Source: an uncultured Muribaculaceae bacterium (GTDB taxonomy: Bacteria > Bacteroidota > Bacteroidia > Bacteroidales > Muribaculaceae). From it: DNA of 48,901 nucleotides. Both the position numbers and the translations under genes were made by a program. Below are positions 23,934-32,702 of the stretch, piece by piece. The DNA lies in contig CAJUBC010000011.1 of NCBI GenBank assembly GCA_910584545.1, forward strand, positions 1 to 48,901, read 5' to 3'. The first letter of the stretch is position 1, and the number at the start of each line of letters is the position of its first letter. The notes beneath the pieces are model-generated. The model was not told where the DNA came from. It searched no databases and saw only the letters and a program-made list of their open reading frames with translations.

Positions 23934-24368
23934 TTACCGCATGGATTCCTCCAGAGCCTTGCGCCAGCGTTCGGGAATCGGCTCCGACACCTGCCGGTGC
24001 GGATCGAAGCTTACCATCACCGTCTCGCACGCGGACTTGATTGCCCCCGACACCTTCTCCACCATCAGCTGCTGGAGCACGAAACTCTTCTCGTGGATTT
24101 CCTTGCATCGGGTCAGCACCTCTATCTCCTCGCCGAAAAATATGGGATGCAGATATGCGCAGTCCACGTTGGCGATGACTGTCTCCACCGTGCGCCACTC
24201 AATTCCCCCCTCCATTATTGAGTCGAAGAAATAAGCCTTCCCGGTATCGTAAAATGAGAAATAGACGGTGTTGTTCAGATGTCCGAGTATGTCGATGTCG
24301 TTGAAGCGTAGCTGTGCCGGCACCGAATGTTTGAATAGATTTATGTCCGGTATCGAATTTGGATCCAT
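23934..24368 (-). CDS. Acyl-CoA thioesterase (4HBT hot-dog fold)
   Basis: A 144-residue hot-dog thioesterase. The start at 24368 (MDPNSIPDINLFKHSVPAQL) is chosen because the family homology begins there; an upstream in-frame ATG at 24446 would overlap the end of the DUF721 gene by 8 bp. The active-site region is RFNDIDILGHLNNTVYFSFY with the catalytic aspartate and the conserved GH-NN pattern. It hydrolyses acyl-CoA thioesters; the chain length is not predictable. It lies between DUF721 and the SIS gene on the same strand. Confidence 0.9.
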   Translation of the reverse strand: MDPNSIPDINLFKHSVPAQLRFNDIDILGHLNNTVYFSFYDTGKAYFFDSIMEGGIEWRTVETVIANVDCAYLHPIFFGEEIEVLTRCKEIHEKSFVLQQLMVEKVSGAIKSACETVMVSFDPHRQVSEPIPERWRKALEESMR

Positions 24369-24438
24369 TTCACTTGTCAGTTGTTTTTGGTCATACAGCT
24401 CTTTAACCCCCATTCCCACCAATAATGTCCGCCTTAAG

Positions 24439-24732
24439 CTAACCAATAAAGCGGATGTCTGAAATCACGTTCCTTCCGAGCGTGCGGTTCATGATGTCGA
24501 TCAGGTGCGACCTGTTCATGGCCAGTTCCTGCCTGAGCGGGGCTGAAGCGACGCTGACCGTCATCACGCCATCCCTTACGGAGGGACGGGCGGACCGCGC
24601 CGCGATCGCCGGACCGACGATTACTGGCCATAGCGAGGCTGCACGGGTCTCGTAAAGACGGGCGGTCATACCGCTCTCCTCTATGGTGCGGCGAAGCACA
24701 TCGCCGAGCAATTCCTCGTTCTGACGCTTCAT
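24439..24732 (-). CDS. DUF721 domain protein (DciA-like)
   Basis: A 97-residue protein with the DUF721 pattern: ELLGDVLRRTIEESGM, LWPVIVGPAIAARSAR, DGVMTVSVASAPLRQELAM, then LGRNVISDIRF. DUF721 includes DciA, a helicase operator that helps load DnaB in bacteria lacking DnaC. This short form has only the KH-like core. It overlaps recF by 4 bp (ATGA), the classic neighbourhood for this family, which supports a link to replication or repair. Confidence 0.9.
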   Translation of the reverse strand: MKRQNEELLGDVLRRTIEESGMTARLYETRAASLWPVIVGPAIAARSARPSVRDGVMTVSVASAPLRQELAMNRSHLIDIMNRTLGRNVISDIRFIG

Positions 24733-25838
24733 GGCAGGGAGATTGTCCTGAACTCACCGTCGCGCACTTCGAACAGGCGTCTGCGGGAGGGGTCGATTCC
24801 CGCCACGGTCTCGTCAAGGTGCTCGCGGTTTGTGTCGGTGATGAAAATCTGTCCGAAGTCCTCCCCTCTGCCCACCTCGTTCATGATGCGGGCCACACGG
24901 GTGGAATCGAGTTTGTCGAATATGTCGTCAAGAAGAAGGACCGGAGTGATTCCTCCGGTCTGCCTGAGGTAGGAGAAGATGGCGAGTCTCAGGGCGATGG
25001 TGAAGGTTTTCACCTGTCCCTGGCTGCCGAGGCGCCGCATACTCCATTCGTCGAGGCGCGTCAGGAGATCATCGCGGTGTATGCCCGCCGACGTGAATCC
25101 GAGCGCGAGGTCGCGACTTCGTTCGGCATCGAGCACTTCCTGCATCGGTCGGTCGTTGAGCACGCTTCTGTAGGCGAGCGACGCGGTCTCCGAGCCGCCT
25201 GAAATCCGGCCGTAATAGGATTCGAAGAGAGGCGTCATCGCCTCGGTCCATTGCTGCCGGGCACGGTGGATCGATGCCGCTGTCTCCGCCATAACGGACT
25301 CGACGGCCTCGTATAGCACCCTGTCGTTGACACCGGCCCGCAACATCTTGTTGCGGCTCTCGAGACTCTTGTTGTACCGGATCAGACGGGATAGATATGA
25401 GGCGTCGGCCTGCGAGATAACCATGTCGAGAAGACGGCGTCGCTGCTCGCCTCCGCCGCTCACTATCTCGCTGTCGCCGGGAATCACCGACACGACGGGA
25501 AACCGGCCTATATGCTCCGAGATGCGGTCATACTCCTTGTCGTTGCGCCGCAGGGTCTTTCCCTTGCCCCGCACTATGCCGCAGCTTACGGTCTCCCGCG
25601 CACCCGAGTCCATCAGGTAGCTGCCTTTGACCATGAGTGAATCGCCGCCGTGACGTATCAGCGCGGACTCGGGCATTGACTGCATCGGACGGGCCATGCT
25701 CAGGAAATGGATGGCTTCGAGCATATTGCTCTTGCCCATGCCGTTTAGCCCGAGCAGGCAGTTCACACCCGGGGAAAATTCAAGCTTCGCCTCGCGGATG
25801 TTCTTGAAGTCGAGTATTTCAATCTGCTCCAGCCTCAT
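24729..25838 (-). CDS. recF: DNA replication and repair protein RecF
   Basis: SMC-like ATPase (369 residues) that binds gapped DNA and helps RecOR load RecA. Walker A is GLNGMGKS (about residues 30-37), then EAIHFLS. The signature motif is GSQGQVKTFTIALRLA and Walker B is PVLLLDDIFDKLD. Length is normal. It starts 13 bp after the upp stop codon and overlaps the DUF721 gene by 4 bp. Confidence 0.97.
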   Translation of the reverse strand: MRLEQIEILDFKNIREAKLEFSPGVNCLLGLNGMGKSNMLEAIHFLSMARPMQSMPESALIRHGGDSLMVKGSYLMDSGARETVSCGIVRGKGKTLRRNDKEYDRISEHIGRFPVVSVIPGDSEIVSGGGEQRRRLLDMVISQADASYLSRLIRYNKSLESRNKMLRAGVNDRVLYEAVESVMAETAASIHRARQQWTEAMTPLFESYYGRISGGSETASLAYRSVLNDRPMQEVLDAERSRDLALGFTSAGIHRDDLLTRLDEWSMRRLGSQGQVKTFTIALRLAIFSYLRQTGGITPVLLLDDIFDKLDSTRVARIMNEVGRGEDFGQIFITDTNREHLDETVAGIDPSRRRLFEVRDGEFRTISLP

Positions 25839-25851
25839 CGCTCAGCGCATA

Positions 25852-26517
25852 TCACTCCTTTATGCCGTAAGCGAGGTCGCCCGCATCGCCCAGACCGGGC
25901 ACTATGTAGCTGTGGGCGTTTACATCGGCATCGATCGCTCCACACCAGAGGGTGGTGCGGTCGGCCGGGAAATGCTTCTTGACATATTCCACTCCCGGAA
26001 CGGACGCCACGACCGAGGCAACATGTATCCGCGCCGGCGTGCCCTTGGAGAGGAGCGCCTTGTAGGCCAGCTCCATCGAGCTTCCGGTGGCGAGCATCGG
26101 ATCCACGAGCACCAGTGTCTTCCCTTCGAGCGAGGGAGAGGCGAGATACTCCACGAGCACGTCGAAAGTGTCGCCCTTCTCCCTGTAACGGCGATAGGCG
26201 CTTACGAAAGCGTTCTCGGCATGGTCGAAGTATGACAGGAACCCGTGGTGAAACGGCAGACCGGCACGCAGGATGGTGGCCAGCACCACATTGTCAGCCG
26301 GCTCGCGGCAGACGCACCTGCCTAACGGCGTCTGCACCTCCGTCTCCTTATAGTCAAGCCGTTTGGAAATCTCGTATGCCATAATCTGACCGATGCGGTC
26401 GAGGTTGGTACGGAACCGCATCGGGTCTTTCTGCACCGTCACGTCGCGGAGTTCCATCATATAGCGGTTCACCAGACTGGGGGTGCTTTCGAAATTGATT
26501 ACTTCTATTTCAGACAT
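25852..26517 (-). CDS. upp: Uracil phosphoribosyltransferase
   Basis: Pyrimidine salvage enzyme that makes UMP from uracil and PRPP. I start at 26517 (MSEIEVINFESTPSLVNRYM, 221 residues) rather than eight codons earlier. The PRPP-binding motif is LVDPMLATGSSMELA; the uracil-binding region near the C-terminus reads IVPGLGDAGDLAYG. Other conserved stretches are LRAGLPFHHGF and SAYRR. It is first in the run leading into recF. Confidence 0.97.
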   Translation of the reverse strand: MSEIEVINFESTPSLVNRYMMELRDVTVQKDPMRFRTNLDRIGQIMAYEISKRLDYKETEVQTPLGRCVCREPADNVVLATILRAGLPFHHGFLSYFDHAENAFVSAYRRYREKGDTFDVLVEYLASPSLEGKTLVLVDPMLATGSSMELAYKALLSKGTPARIHVASVVASVPGVEYVKKHFPADRTTLWCGAIDADVNAHSYIVPGLGDAGDLAYGIKE

Positions 26518-26534
26518 ATTTTTCAGGTATAGAC

Positions 26535-26548
26535 CGGGCAAATGCCCG
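26535..26548 (-). promoter_or_regulatory. Small hairpin in the upp leader
   Basis: CGGGC-ATTT-GCCCG on the minus strand, 17 nt upstream of the upp start codon and downstream of its -7 box. It may influence ribosome access; nothing more can be said. Confidence 0.35.
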
Positions 26549-26557
26549 ATTAATCAA

Positions 26558-26565
26558 CAAAGATA
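26558..26565 (-). promoter_or_regulatory. -7 box of upp
   Basis: TATCTTTG on the minus strand, 40 bp upstream of upp. No clear -33 element at the right distance. Confidence 0.5.
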
Positions 26566-26599
26566 ATAAAAATTTATCAGACTTCTTCTGAAAATCCGC

Positions 26600-27472
26600 T
26601 TAATTTCTCTGCAAGGCCTCTATGTCCGCGCGAATCGCAGCCTGAAGCTCATCAAGCGAGCCGAATCTATGCTCGTCACGGAGGCGGCGGAGGAAGCGAA
26701 GGGAAACGGTTTTGCCATACAGGTCCCCGCTAAAGCCGGGGATATGCGCCTCTACGGAGATGTCGCTGCCGTTGTCCACGGTAGGACGGGAGCCGATGTT
26801 GACGACGGCCTTGCGGAGCGCGCCGTAGGGCAGGACTACATCGGCGGCATATACACCGGGCGCGGGGATGGCCAGACGGCTGCCGCAGTCCACATTGGCC
26901 GTGGGGAATCCGAGTTTATGGCCGAGATGGCGCCCATGCACCACGGTTCCGGTCAGCACGTAAGGACGACCGAGCATACGGGCGGCGTCCTCCACGCGGC
27001 CTTGGGCCAGCGCGTCGCGCACAAGGGTGCTGCTCACGCCGGGAAGCAGGGGCGCCTCCTCCACGGCAATGCCTTCAGCGCGGCCAAGACGGAAATAGTC
27101 CTCCATCCGGAGAGAGCGGCCATCGCATCCGAAGGTGTTGTCGTAGCCCACCACCACCTCCTCGACACCGGCGCGGTGCATCCGGCGGAGCCATTGCGCG
27201 GCGGTGAGCCGCCGCAACGACTCGTCGAAAGCGAGACGGACCACCTCCACGCCAAGCGACGACAGCGCGGCGTCGCGGTCGTCGGGCGTCATCAGCAGCT
27301 TCGGAGCTCGCTCCGGAGATATCACCTCCAGCGGATGGCGGTCGAAAGTGACCACTGCGGGAGAGAGGCCGAGGGCCGCACCCCGCTCCTTCATGAAATC
27401 CAGCACCTCGCGGTGTCCCTTATGGACACCGTCGAAAGTACCGGTGGTGACTATTTTCCTGTTTTTTTGCAT
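26600..27472 (-). CDS. ribF: Bifunctional riboflavin kinase / FAD synthetase
   Basis: Makes FMN and then FAD from riboflavin. The 290-residue protein has an N-terminal FAD synthetase domain (TGTFDGVHKGHREVL, and the SSTLVRDAL motif for nucleotide binding). A C-terminal riboflavin kinase domain follows (VVHGRHLGHKLGFPTANV with the PTAN motif, then GVYAADV and VVNIGSRPTV). Length is slightly short but both domains look complete. It is divergent from pfkA. Confidence 0.96.
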   Translation of the reverse strand: MQKNRKIVTTGTFDGVHKGHREVLDFMKERGAALGLSPAVVTFDRHPLEVISPERAPKLLMTPDDRDAALSSLGVEVVRLAFDESLRRLTAAQWLRRMHRAGVEEVVVGYDNTFGCDGRSLRMEDYFRLGRAEGIAVEEAPLLPGVSSTLVRDALAQGRVEDAARMLGRPYVLTGTVVHGRHLGHKLGFPTANVDCGSRLAIPAPGVYAADVVLPYGALRKAVVNIGSRPTVDNGSDISVEAHIPGFSGDLYGKTVSLRFLRRLRDEHRFGSLDELQAAIRADIEALQRN

Positions 27473-27501
27473 TTAATGCTAATTTTTCGTAAAATCCTCG
27501 G

Positions 27502-27509
27502 CAAAGTTA
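27502..27509 (-). promoter_or_regulatory. -7 box of ribF
   Basis: TAACTTTG on the minus strand 29 bp before ribF. It lies only 11 bp from the pfkA -7 box on the other strand, so the two promoters interleave. Confidence 0.55.
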
Positions 27510-27520
27510 ACAAATTTTGC

Positions 27521-27528
27521 TATCTTTG
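27521..27528 (+). promoter_or_regulatory. -7 box of pfkA
   Basis: TATCTTTG, 37 bp before the pfkA ATG. No good -33 match is visible. Confidence 0.55.
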
Positions 27529-27565
27529 CGCGTATGTTTATTAACAAAGACTCCAATAAAGACTC

Positions 27566-28546
27566 ATGAACAACATCAAATCTGTCGGAATCCTCACTTC
27601 CGGCGGCGACGCTCCGGGCATGAACGCCGCCATTCGCGCGGTGACACGTTCGGCGATATATGCCGGTTTCAAGGTATACGGCATCTATCGGGGCTACCAT
27701 GGCCTTATCTACGATGAAATCGAGGAGTTCTCCACCCAGAACGTATCGAACATCATCCAGCGCGGCGGCACAATCCTGAAGACGGCACGCTGCAAGGAAT
27801 TCAAGACCGCCGAGGGCCGGCAGTGCGCCTACGATGTTCTCCGCCGCCACGGTATCGACGCACTGGTGGTGATCGGCGGCGACGGGTCCCTTTCGGGAGC
27901 CCGCCTTTTCGGCAATGAGTTCCAGTTTCCGATAGTGGGTCTTCCGGGCACCATCGACAACGACCTGTACGGCACGGACACGACCATCGGCTATGACACA
28001 GCCCTGAACACCATCATGGAGTGCGTGGACAAGATCCGCGACACGGCCACATCCCACGAGCGACTCTTCTTCATCGAGGTGATGGGGCGCGACGCCGGAT
28101 TCCTCGCACTCAACGGAGCCATCGCCTCGGGAGCCGAGGCAGCGATCATCCCGGAGATATCCACGCAGGTCGACCAGCTCTCCGAACTGATCCAGAACGG
28201 ATTCCGCAAGTCGAAGAATTCATCCATAGTGCTCGTGGCCGAGTCTCCGATCACCGGCGGGGCGATGGGTCTGGCGCAACGGGTGAAAGAGGAATATCCG
28301 GGCTATGACGTACGCGTCACGATTCTCGGACATCTCCAGCGCGGAGGCTCCCCGACGGCCCACGACCGCATACTCGCGTCGCGGATGGGAGCCGCAGCCG
28401 TCGACGCGCTGCTCGACGACCAGCGCAACGTGATGATCGGTGTCAAGAACGACGAGATCGTCTATGTGCCGTTCACCAAAGCGATCAAGAACGACAAACC
28501 GATAAACCAGGAGCTCGTATCCACCTTGCGCAGACTTTCCATCTGA
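27566..28546 (+). CDS. pfkA: ATP-dependent 6-phosphofructokinase
   Basis: Glycolytic enzyme that phosphorylates fructose 6-phosphate. The 326-residue length matches bacterial PfkA. ILTSGGDAPGMNAAIRA forms the nucleotide site. VIGGDGSLSGA has Gly where PPi-dependent enzymes have Asp, and LPGTIDNDLYGTD carries the catalytic aspartate and keeps the Gly of ATP-dependent forms. EVMGRDAGFLAL and LGHLQRGGSPTAHDR bind the sugar phosphate. These residues favour ATP over pyrophosphate. Confidence 0.97.
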   Translation: MNNIKSVGILTSGGDAPGMNAAIRAVTRSAIYAGFKVYGIYRGYHGLIYDEIEEFSTQNVSNIIQRGGTILKTARCKEFKTAEGRQCAYDVLRRHGIDALVVIGGDGSLSGARLFGNEFQFPIVGLPGTIDNDLYGTDTTIGYDTALNTIMECVDKIRDTATSHERLFFIEVMGRDAGFLALNGAIASGAEAAIIPEISTQVDQLSELIQNGFRKSKNSSIVLVAESPITGGAMGLAQRVKEEYPGYDVRVTILGHLQRGGSPTAHDRILASRMGAAAVDALLDDQRNVMIGVKNDEIVYVPFTKAIKNDKPINQELVSTLRRLSI

Positions 28547-28680
28547 CGCGCGGGCGATCATCCCGTTTCTCCGGGCGGCAGAACAGACCTGCTCGGGAAA
28601 CGCGCTCCCGATCTTCATTCATCATCCTCATCCGCAGCAAAAAAAGATAACATTCAATAATTTTTTCAAAGAACCATTTT

Positions 28681-30666
28681 ATGAGCAGATTCTACACCAA
28701 CATCAGGTTTCTTGTCGTGACGGCGATCCTATCCATGGCCTTGCCGGCTGCCTTAGCGCAATATACGACCAATCTGTATCTCACGGAGGGAAGCTCAGCC
28801 GTCCTGATGGACTATTCAGCCGGGGAGTACGTTATGCGAAGCGCCCTCGCACCCGGCGACAATATCATCGAATTACAGAAATTCTCATACGTAGCCATAT
28901 TCCCGGCCCCGGGAGTGGACAACATCACGGTGACACCGGAGGATGACTACATGAAATTCGTCGATGACCAGAAGAGAGGAAAGAAGTATTACCTTCTGAC
29001 AGCCAATGCGTTCATGCAGGAGAAGTACACCGTCACCACCTCCGGGGGCCAGGCCCAGCTCCCGACCACCACGATCAAGGTAGCCCCCGGTTCGAAGGCA
29101 CGTGTGCTCGAGAAGAACGAACGTACCCTGGAATATGTCCCCTACATGGAGCTTTCCGAGGGAGACAACACCGTGGAACTCCGGATGACGTCTGAACTGG
29201 TACCCGGCACCGTGCCGTTCTACTATCTCTGCGGCGAGGAGGAATATATCCTGGACAAAGTGACGGACGGCGAAGGCAACGAACTCGAGGTAAGGACAGA
29301 TTCATTCCTGGGCAATTTCATCGAGCTCACAGCTTTCGACTACAAATCGGTATATAACGTCACCACCAAGGAGCGGCCCGCTCCGCAGGGCGACCCCGTG
29401 TTCATCCTTTCCGACGGCAGCCACGCATATTACGTCACGGCCGGCGGAGGCAACAGATTCCCTCTGAACCCCGGCGAGAACTATGCCGAACTTGACGGTT
29501 CGTACGAGGTATATCCCGCCGACGGTCACCATTTCGTGTCGTTCAAGGACAAGTACGGCTATGACGTGTACATCGACGACAGGAAAGGCTACGGATCGAT
29601 CTCGACCATCCAGGGCTACAATCCTCCCTACTACATCACGACAGAGCAAAACGAAGGGGAAGACCCCACCGTCACCGTCAACATCGACGACGTGAAAGGC
29701 ATCGAATGCTACCTGATGAGTACATACAAGAGCGTGACGCTCAAGCCCGGAACAAACACCATCAAGTTCAACAGATACGTGAAGGAACAGCTCCTGATAG
29801 GCCGCGAGGGCTACAACAACTATGACCCCCTGTACTCCGTGAAAGTCAACGGCGAAGAACAGCCTCCCTACTATCAGCACTACTTCGACCTCACCGACGG
29901 AATGGTGATCGACATCCTGGTGAATTATCCCGAGGACAAGACCTGCGTCTACACATTTGAGTACAGCGAAGGCGCCGAGAACTTCTGGACCTCCATCGTG
30001 GTGGACGGCATGGAGACAACTCCGGTCGACAACAAGATCGAGGTCAAGATGGGCAAAAAGGTGGAGCTTCTGAATGTAAAGGCAGATGACTGGAAAATCA
30101 ACAGCATCAGCCTGCCGGATGATTATGTCATCGGCAAGATGAAACCCTCCGACGTGCTTTCATTCATAGCCAGAAACGACGACAGGGTAAAGGTAGACGC
30201 CCGTCCCGCTGTCGATGTACCCATCACGATCACAATCGATGTAGACGCCGACCAGCTGAAAGTGCAGAACGGCGACTGGAACACCGGCAAGCCAGTGACT
30301 GGACTCCATAACGGCACGAATAACGTAACCATCAAGGACAACCGCGACTTCCTGATGATCACCCACTCCGACGAGCAGGCCGCTATCTATTCGGTGAAAT
30401 ACCGTCCGGCCCCCGGAAGCGAGCTCATCAATGCCGAGAAGAGCATGTCGTTCCCTTATTACTACACGGCCAGCGGACTGCGTGAAGGAGCCGAAGTGTT
30501 CATAAACGTGAAGAACGAGGTTGGAATCGACGGTATCGCCGCCGACAATGACGCTGATGCGGAATGGTTCAACCTCGCGGGACAGCGCGTGAACCGCGAC
30601 AGCCTCGCCCCCGGCATCTATATCCGCCGCCATAACGGCAACGCCGCCAAGGTGACGGTCAAGTAA
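28681..30666 (+). CDS. Large secreted protein of unknown function with T9SS-type tail
   Basis: A 661-residue exported protein. The signal peptide ends near AALA-QYTTN. The body is beta-rich with repeated modules of similar shape. Each has a phrase on value and display (AVLMDYSAGEYVMR; ARVLEKNERTLEYVPY; PVFILSDGSHAYYVTA; IECYLMSTYKSVTL) followed by a turn such as LAPGDNIIELQKF, LSEGDNTVELRM, LNPGENYAELDGS or LKPGTNTIKFNRY. I read at least four units of about 100 residues. The C-terminus (EWFNLAGQRVNRDSLAPGIY) is the short T9SS sorting tail common in this group. No catalytic motif is seen. It lies alone between pfkA and tRNA-Tyr. Confidence 0.85.
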   Translation: MSRFYTNIRFLVVTAILSMALPAALAQYTTNLYLTEGSSAVLMDYSAGEYVMRSALAPGDNIIELQKFSYVAIFPAPGVDNITVTPEDDYMKFVDDQKRGKKYYLLTANAFMQEKYTVTTSGGQAQLPTTTIKVAPGSKARVLEKNERTLEYVPYMELSEGDNTVELRMTSELVPGTVPFYYLCGEEEYILDKVTDGEGNELEVRTDSFLGNFIELTAFDYKSVYNVTTKERPAPQGDPVFILSDGSHAYYVTAGGGNRFPLNPGENYAELDGSYEVYPADGHHFVSFKDKYGYDVYIDDRKGYGSISTIQGYNPPYYITTEQNEGEDPTVTVNIDDVKGIECYLMSTYKSVTLKPGTNTIKFNRYVKEQLLIGREGYNNYDPLYSVKVNGEEQPPYYQHYFDLTDGMVIDILVNYPEDKTCVYTFEYSEGAENFWTSIVVDGMETTPVDNKIEVKMGKKVELLNVKADDWKINSISLPDDYVIGKMKPSDVLSFIARNDDRVKVDARPAVDVPITITIDVDADQLKVQNGDWNTGKPVTGLHNGTNNVTIKDNRDFLMITHSDEQAAIYSVKYRPAPGSELINAEKSMSFPYYYTASGLREGAEVFINVKNEVGIDGIAADNDADAEWFNLAGQRVNRDSLAPGIYIRRHNGNAAKVTVK

Positions 30667-30685
30667 AAAATAAAGTAACTTAAAT

Positions 30686-30716
30686 TTTGCGGATTCGGAG
30701 AAATTCATTAACTTTG
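30686..30716 (+). promoter_or_regulatory. Promoter of tRNA-Tyr
   Basis: TTTG (30686-30689), 19 bp spacer, TAACTTTG (30709-30716), 13 bp before the tRNA. Full consensus match. Confidence 0.75.
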
Positions 30717-30729
30717 CATCCGCAAACAC

Positions 30730-30812
30730 GGGTGGATACCAGAGTGGCCAAATGGGGCAGACTGTAAATCTGCTGGCTTACGCCTACGGTGGTTCGAATC
30801 CATCTCCACCCA
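30730..30812 (+). tRNA. tRNA-Tyr (anticodon GUA)
   Basis: An 83-nt class II tRNA. Acceptor arms are GGGTGGA and TCCACCC with discriminator A. The anticodon stem GCAGA/TCTGC encloses CTGTAAA, giving GTA. The variable arm is long (around GGCTTACGCC), and the T loop is TTCGAAT. CCA is not encoded. Confidence 0.97.
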
Positions 30813-30880
30813 CCCCATATTTTTGAATGCAAATATACACCTCCGATCGGGACATTCGTGAGAATTTCCCGATTTTTTGT

Positions 30881-30888
30881 TATATTTG
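30881..30888 (+). promoter_or_regulatory. -7 box upstream of the AAA-ATPase/nuclease gene
   Basis: TATATTTG matches TAnnTTTG. The three-hairpin repeat starts 15 bp after it and lies between it and the start codon. Confidence 0.45.
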
Positions 30889-30902
30889 CAACAGATGGCA
30901 AA

Positions 30903-30973
30903 AAAGAGGGTTATAAACCCTCTTTGCCAGGCTTGCGGGTTACAAACCCGCAAAGACCGGGGGTTACCAACCC
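30903..30973 (+). repeat. Left copy of hairpin repeat (three tandem hairpins) in the leader of the AAA/nuclease gene
   Basis: Three adjacent stem-loops with the core GGGTT-3 nt-AACCC. They are AAAGAGGGTT/AACCCTCTTT (30903-30925), TTGCGGGTT/AACCCGCAA (30933-30953) and GGGTT/AACCC (30961-30973). Bases 30915-30960 match 32703-32749 at 41 of 47 aligned positions. Confidence 0.85.
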
Positions 30974-31007
30974 GCAAGGACCGGAAAGACTGCAAAAAAG
31001 AAAGATT

Positions 31008-32582
31008 ATGAATACCATAGGAAACCGGAAATATCCCCTCAGTACAGCGGATTTCGAGAGAATCCGTACGGACGGATATGTCTATGTAGATAAGACAGAG
31101 TATGTACATAATCTGGTCAGCACCGGGATATTCTATTTTCTCTCCCGCCCCAGAAGATTCGGGAAAAGCCTTCTGCTGTCTACTTTGGAGGCATATTTCC
31201 TCGGCAAACGCCATCTTTTCGAAGGACTTGCGCTTGACCGTCTTCAACCGGAAGAATGGGCTGCGTATCCGGTTCTGCGGCTGAATCTGTCAGGCAAACG
31301 ATACGCCGATGAAAACAGCCTCCTTAGCGAGCTTGACATGCATCTGGAGCGCTGGGAGAAAGCATACGGCATAACCGAACCCCGCAAGGATGTGGATGAA
31401 AGATTCGAGATAGTGATTCAGACAGTCGCAGCCGTCAGCGGCAAGAAAGTCGTGGTGCTTGTCGACGAGTATGACAGTCCGCTTTCTGATTCGATCGGCA
31501 ACCCGCGGCTTCAGAATCATTACCGCGACCAGCTTCACGGCTTTTATTCTGTTCTGAAAAAGGCCGAATCACATATCCAGTTCTGTATGCTTACCGGTGT
31601 GACCAAGTTCGGGAAAGTGTCTGTATTCAGCGGACTCAACAATCTTAAGGACATCACTTTTCTTGACGCATACGCCGGGATATGCGGCATTACCGAAGAT
31701 GAGTTGCACTCAGATCTTCTTCCCGGAGTAAAAAAACTCGCCGAGACAGAGGGTTGCAATGTGGAGGACGCCTTCAGCCAGCTGAAATTCAATTATGACG
31801 GATACCATTTCTCTCGCACTCTTTTAGACATCTACAATCCGTTCAGTCTGATGAACGCCCTGGACAATTCAGAAGTTTCGTCATATTGGTGCGCCTCAGG
31901 AATGCCCACCCTCCTGTCTAAATCGCTGAAGAGTGCTGATTACGACCTGAACCGGCTCAACAACACTCAAGTCACCAAGGAGGCTCTGGAAAACCTGTCG
32001 GTCTATCAGGCGGATCCCGTCGCGCTGTTTTATCAGACCGGCTATCTGACCATAAAGGCATACGATCCGGAGACAAGACTCTACACCTTAGGCTATCCCA
32101 ACCGTGAGATTGAAGGGGGGATACTCAACAATGTCCTGAATATCTACGTGCCTTCATCTCCCTACATCGGAGCTGAGATAAGCCACATGCGTAAGGCCGT
32201 CCTTAGCGGAAATCCGGAAGATCTTGTAGCGAGATTGAAGGCCTACCTGTCAGGGATACCGTCAGAACTCAGGAAGAACGTATCGAAATACGAGAACTAT
32301 TATCACACCATATTTTACTGCATCGCCTCGTTGCTCGGTCTGGATGTCAATGTAGAATACAACACTTCGAGAGGCTTCATCGACATACTGATACGCACTG
32401 CCGAGTATATCTACGTGATAGAGCTTAAGGTAAACGGCAGCGCCGGTATGGCCATGCGTCAGATCGAAAGAAAAGGCTATGCCGACCAATTCGCCACGGA
32501 CCCACGCGCAATCTATCTCATAGGCCTCGGTTTCTCAAAAAAGACAGCCTCCATCTCCTCCTGCAAGATAGAGAAAAAATAA
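31008..32582 (+). CDS. AAA-ATPase-like protein with C-terminal PD-(D/E)XK nuclease-family domain
   Basis: A 524-residue protein of the AAA_ATPase-like/DUF1703 family, present in many copies in Bacteroidales genomes. The function is not established; mobile-element or defence roles have been suggested. I start at 31008 (MNTIGNRKYPLSTADFERIR), the normal family start; the frame extends upstream through the repeat and tRNA-Tyr without meaning. Walker A is RPRRFGKS (about 47-54) and Walker B is VVVLVDEYDSP (D153, E154). The C-terminal domain keeps the nuclease-fold residues: D in GFIDILI (about D459) and ELK in IYVIELKVNG (about E472, K474). All look intact. Hairpin repeats flank it on both sides. 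Confidence 0.92.
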   Translation: MNTIGNRKYPLSTADFERIRTDGYVYVDKTEYVHNLVSTGIFYFLSRPRRFGKSLLLSTLEAYFLGKRHLFEGLALDRLQPEEWAAYPVLRLNLSGKRYADENSLLSELDMHLERWEKAYGITEPRKDVDERFEIVIQTVAAVSGKKVVVLVDEYDSPLSDSIGNPRLQNHYRDQLHGFYSVLKKAESHIQFCMLTGVTKFGKVSVFSGLNNLKDITFLDAYAGICGITEDELHSDLLPGVKKLAETEGCNVEDAFSQLKFNYDGYHFSRTLLDIYNPFSLMNALDNSEVSSYWCASGMPTLLSKSLKSADYDLNRLNNTQVTKEALENLSVYQADPVALFYQTGYLTIKAYDPETRLYTLGYPNREIEGGILNNVLNIYVPSSPYIGAEISHMRKAVLSGNPEDLVARLKAYLSGIPSELRKNVSKYENYYHTIFYCIASLLGLDVNVEYNTSRGFIDILIRTAEYIYVIELKVNGSAGMAMRQIERKGYADQFATDPRAIYLIGLGFSKKTASISSCKIEKK

Positions 32583-32642
32583 TTTGGCCTTTGTCTATAA
32601 GCTATACTTTATCACATTCGGGGAAGCCTTCGGGGGCGCGGA

Positions 32643-32674
32643 ATTGTTTATATGGTTAAATAATGGTATTTTTG
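32643..32674 (+). promoter_or_regulatory. Promoter of the lipoprotein-ABC triad
   Basis: ATTG (32643-32646), 20 bp spacer, TATTTTTG (32667-32674). The right repeat copy falls between it and the start codon at 32846, giving a leader of about 165 nt. Confidence 0.55.
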
Positions 32675-32702
32675 CAGGGTTGATTTTAGGGAAGGGGGGT
32701 AC

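Noticed and set aside
30903..30973. CRISPR array
   Set aside because: The repeated units are adjacent hairpins with differing arms and no spacers of uniform length.
30789..31007. Upstream extension of the AAA-ATPase/nuclease frame
   Set aside because: It would include the end of tRNA-Tyr and the hairpin repeats; family homology starts at 31008.
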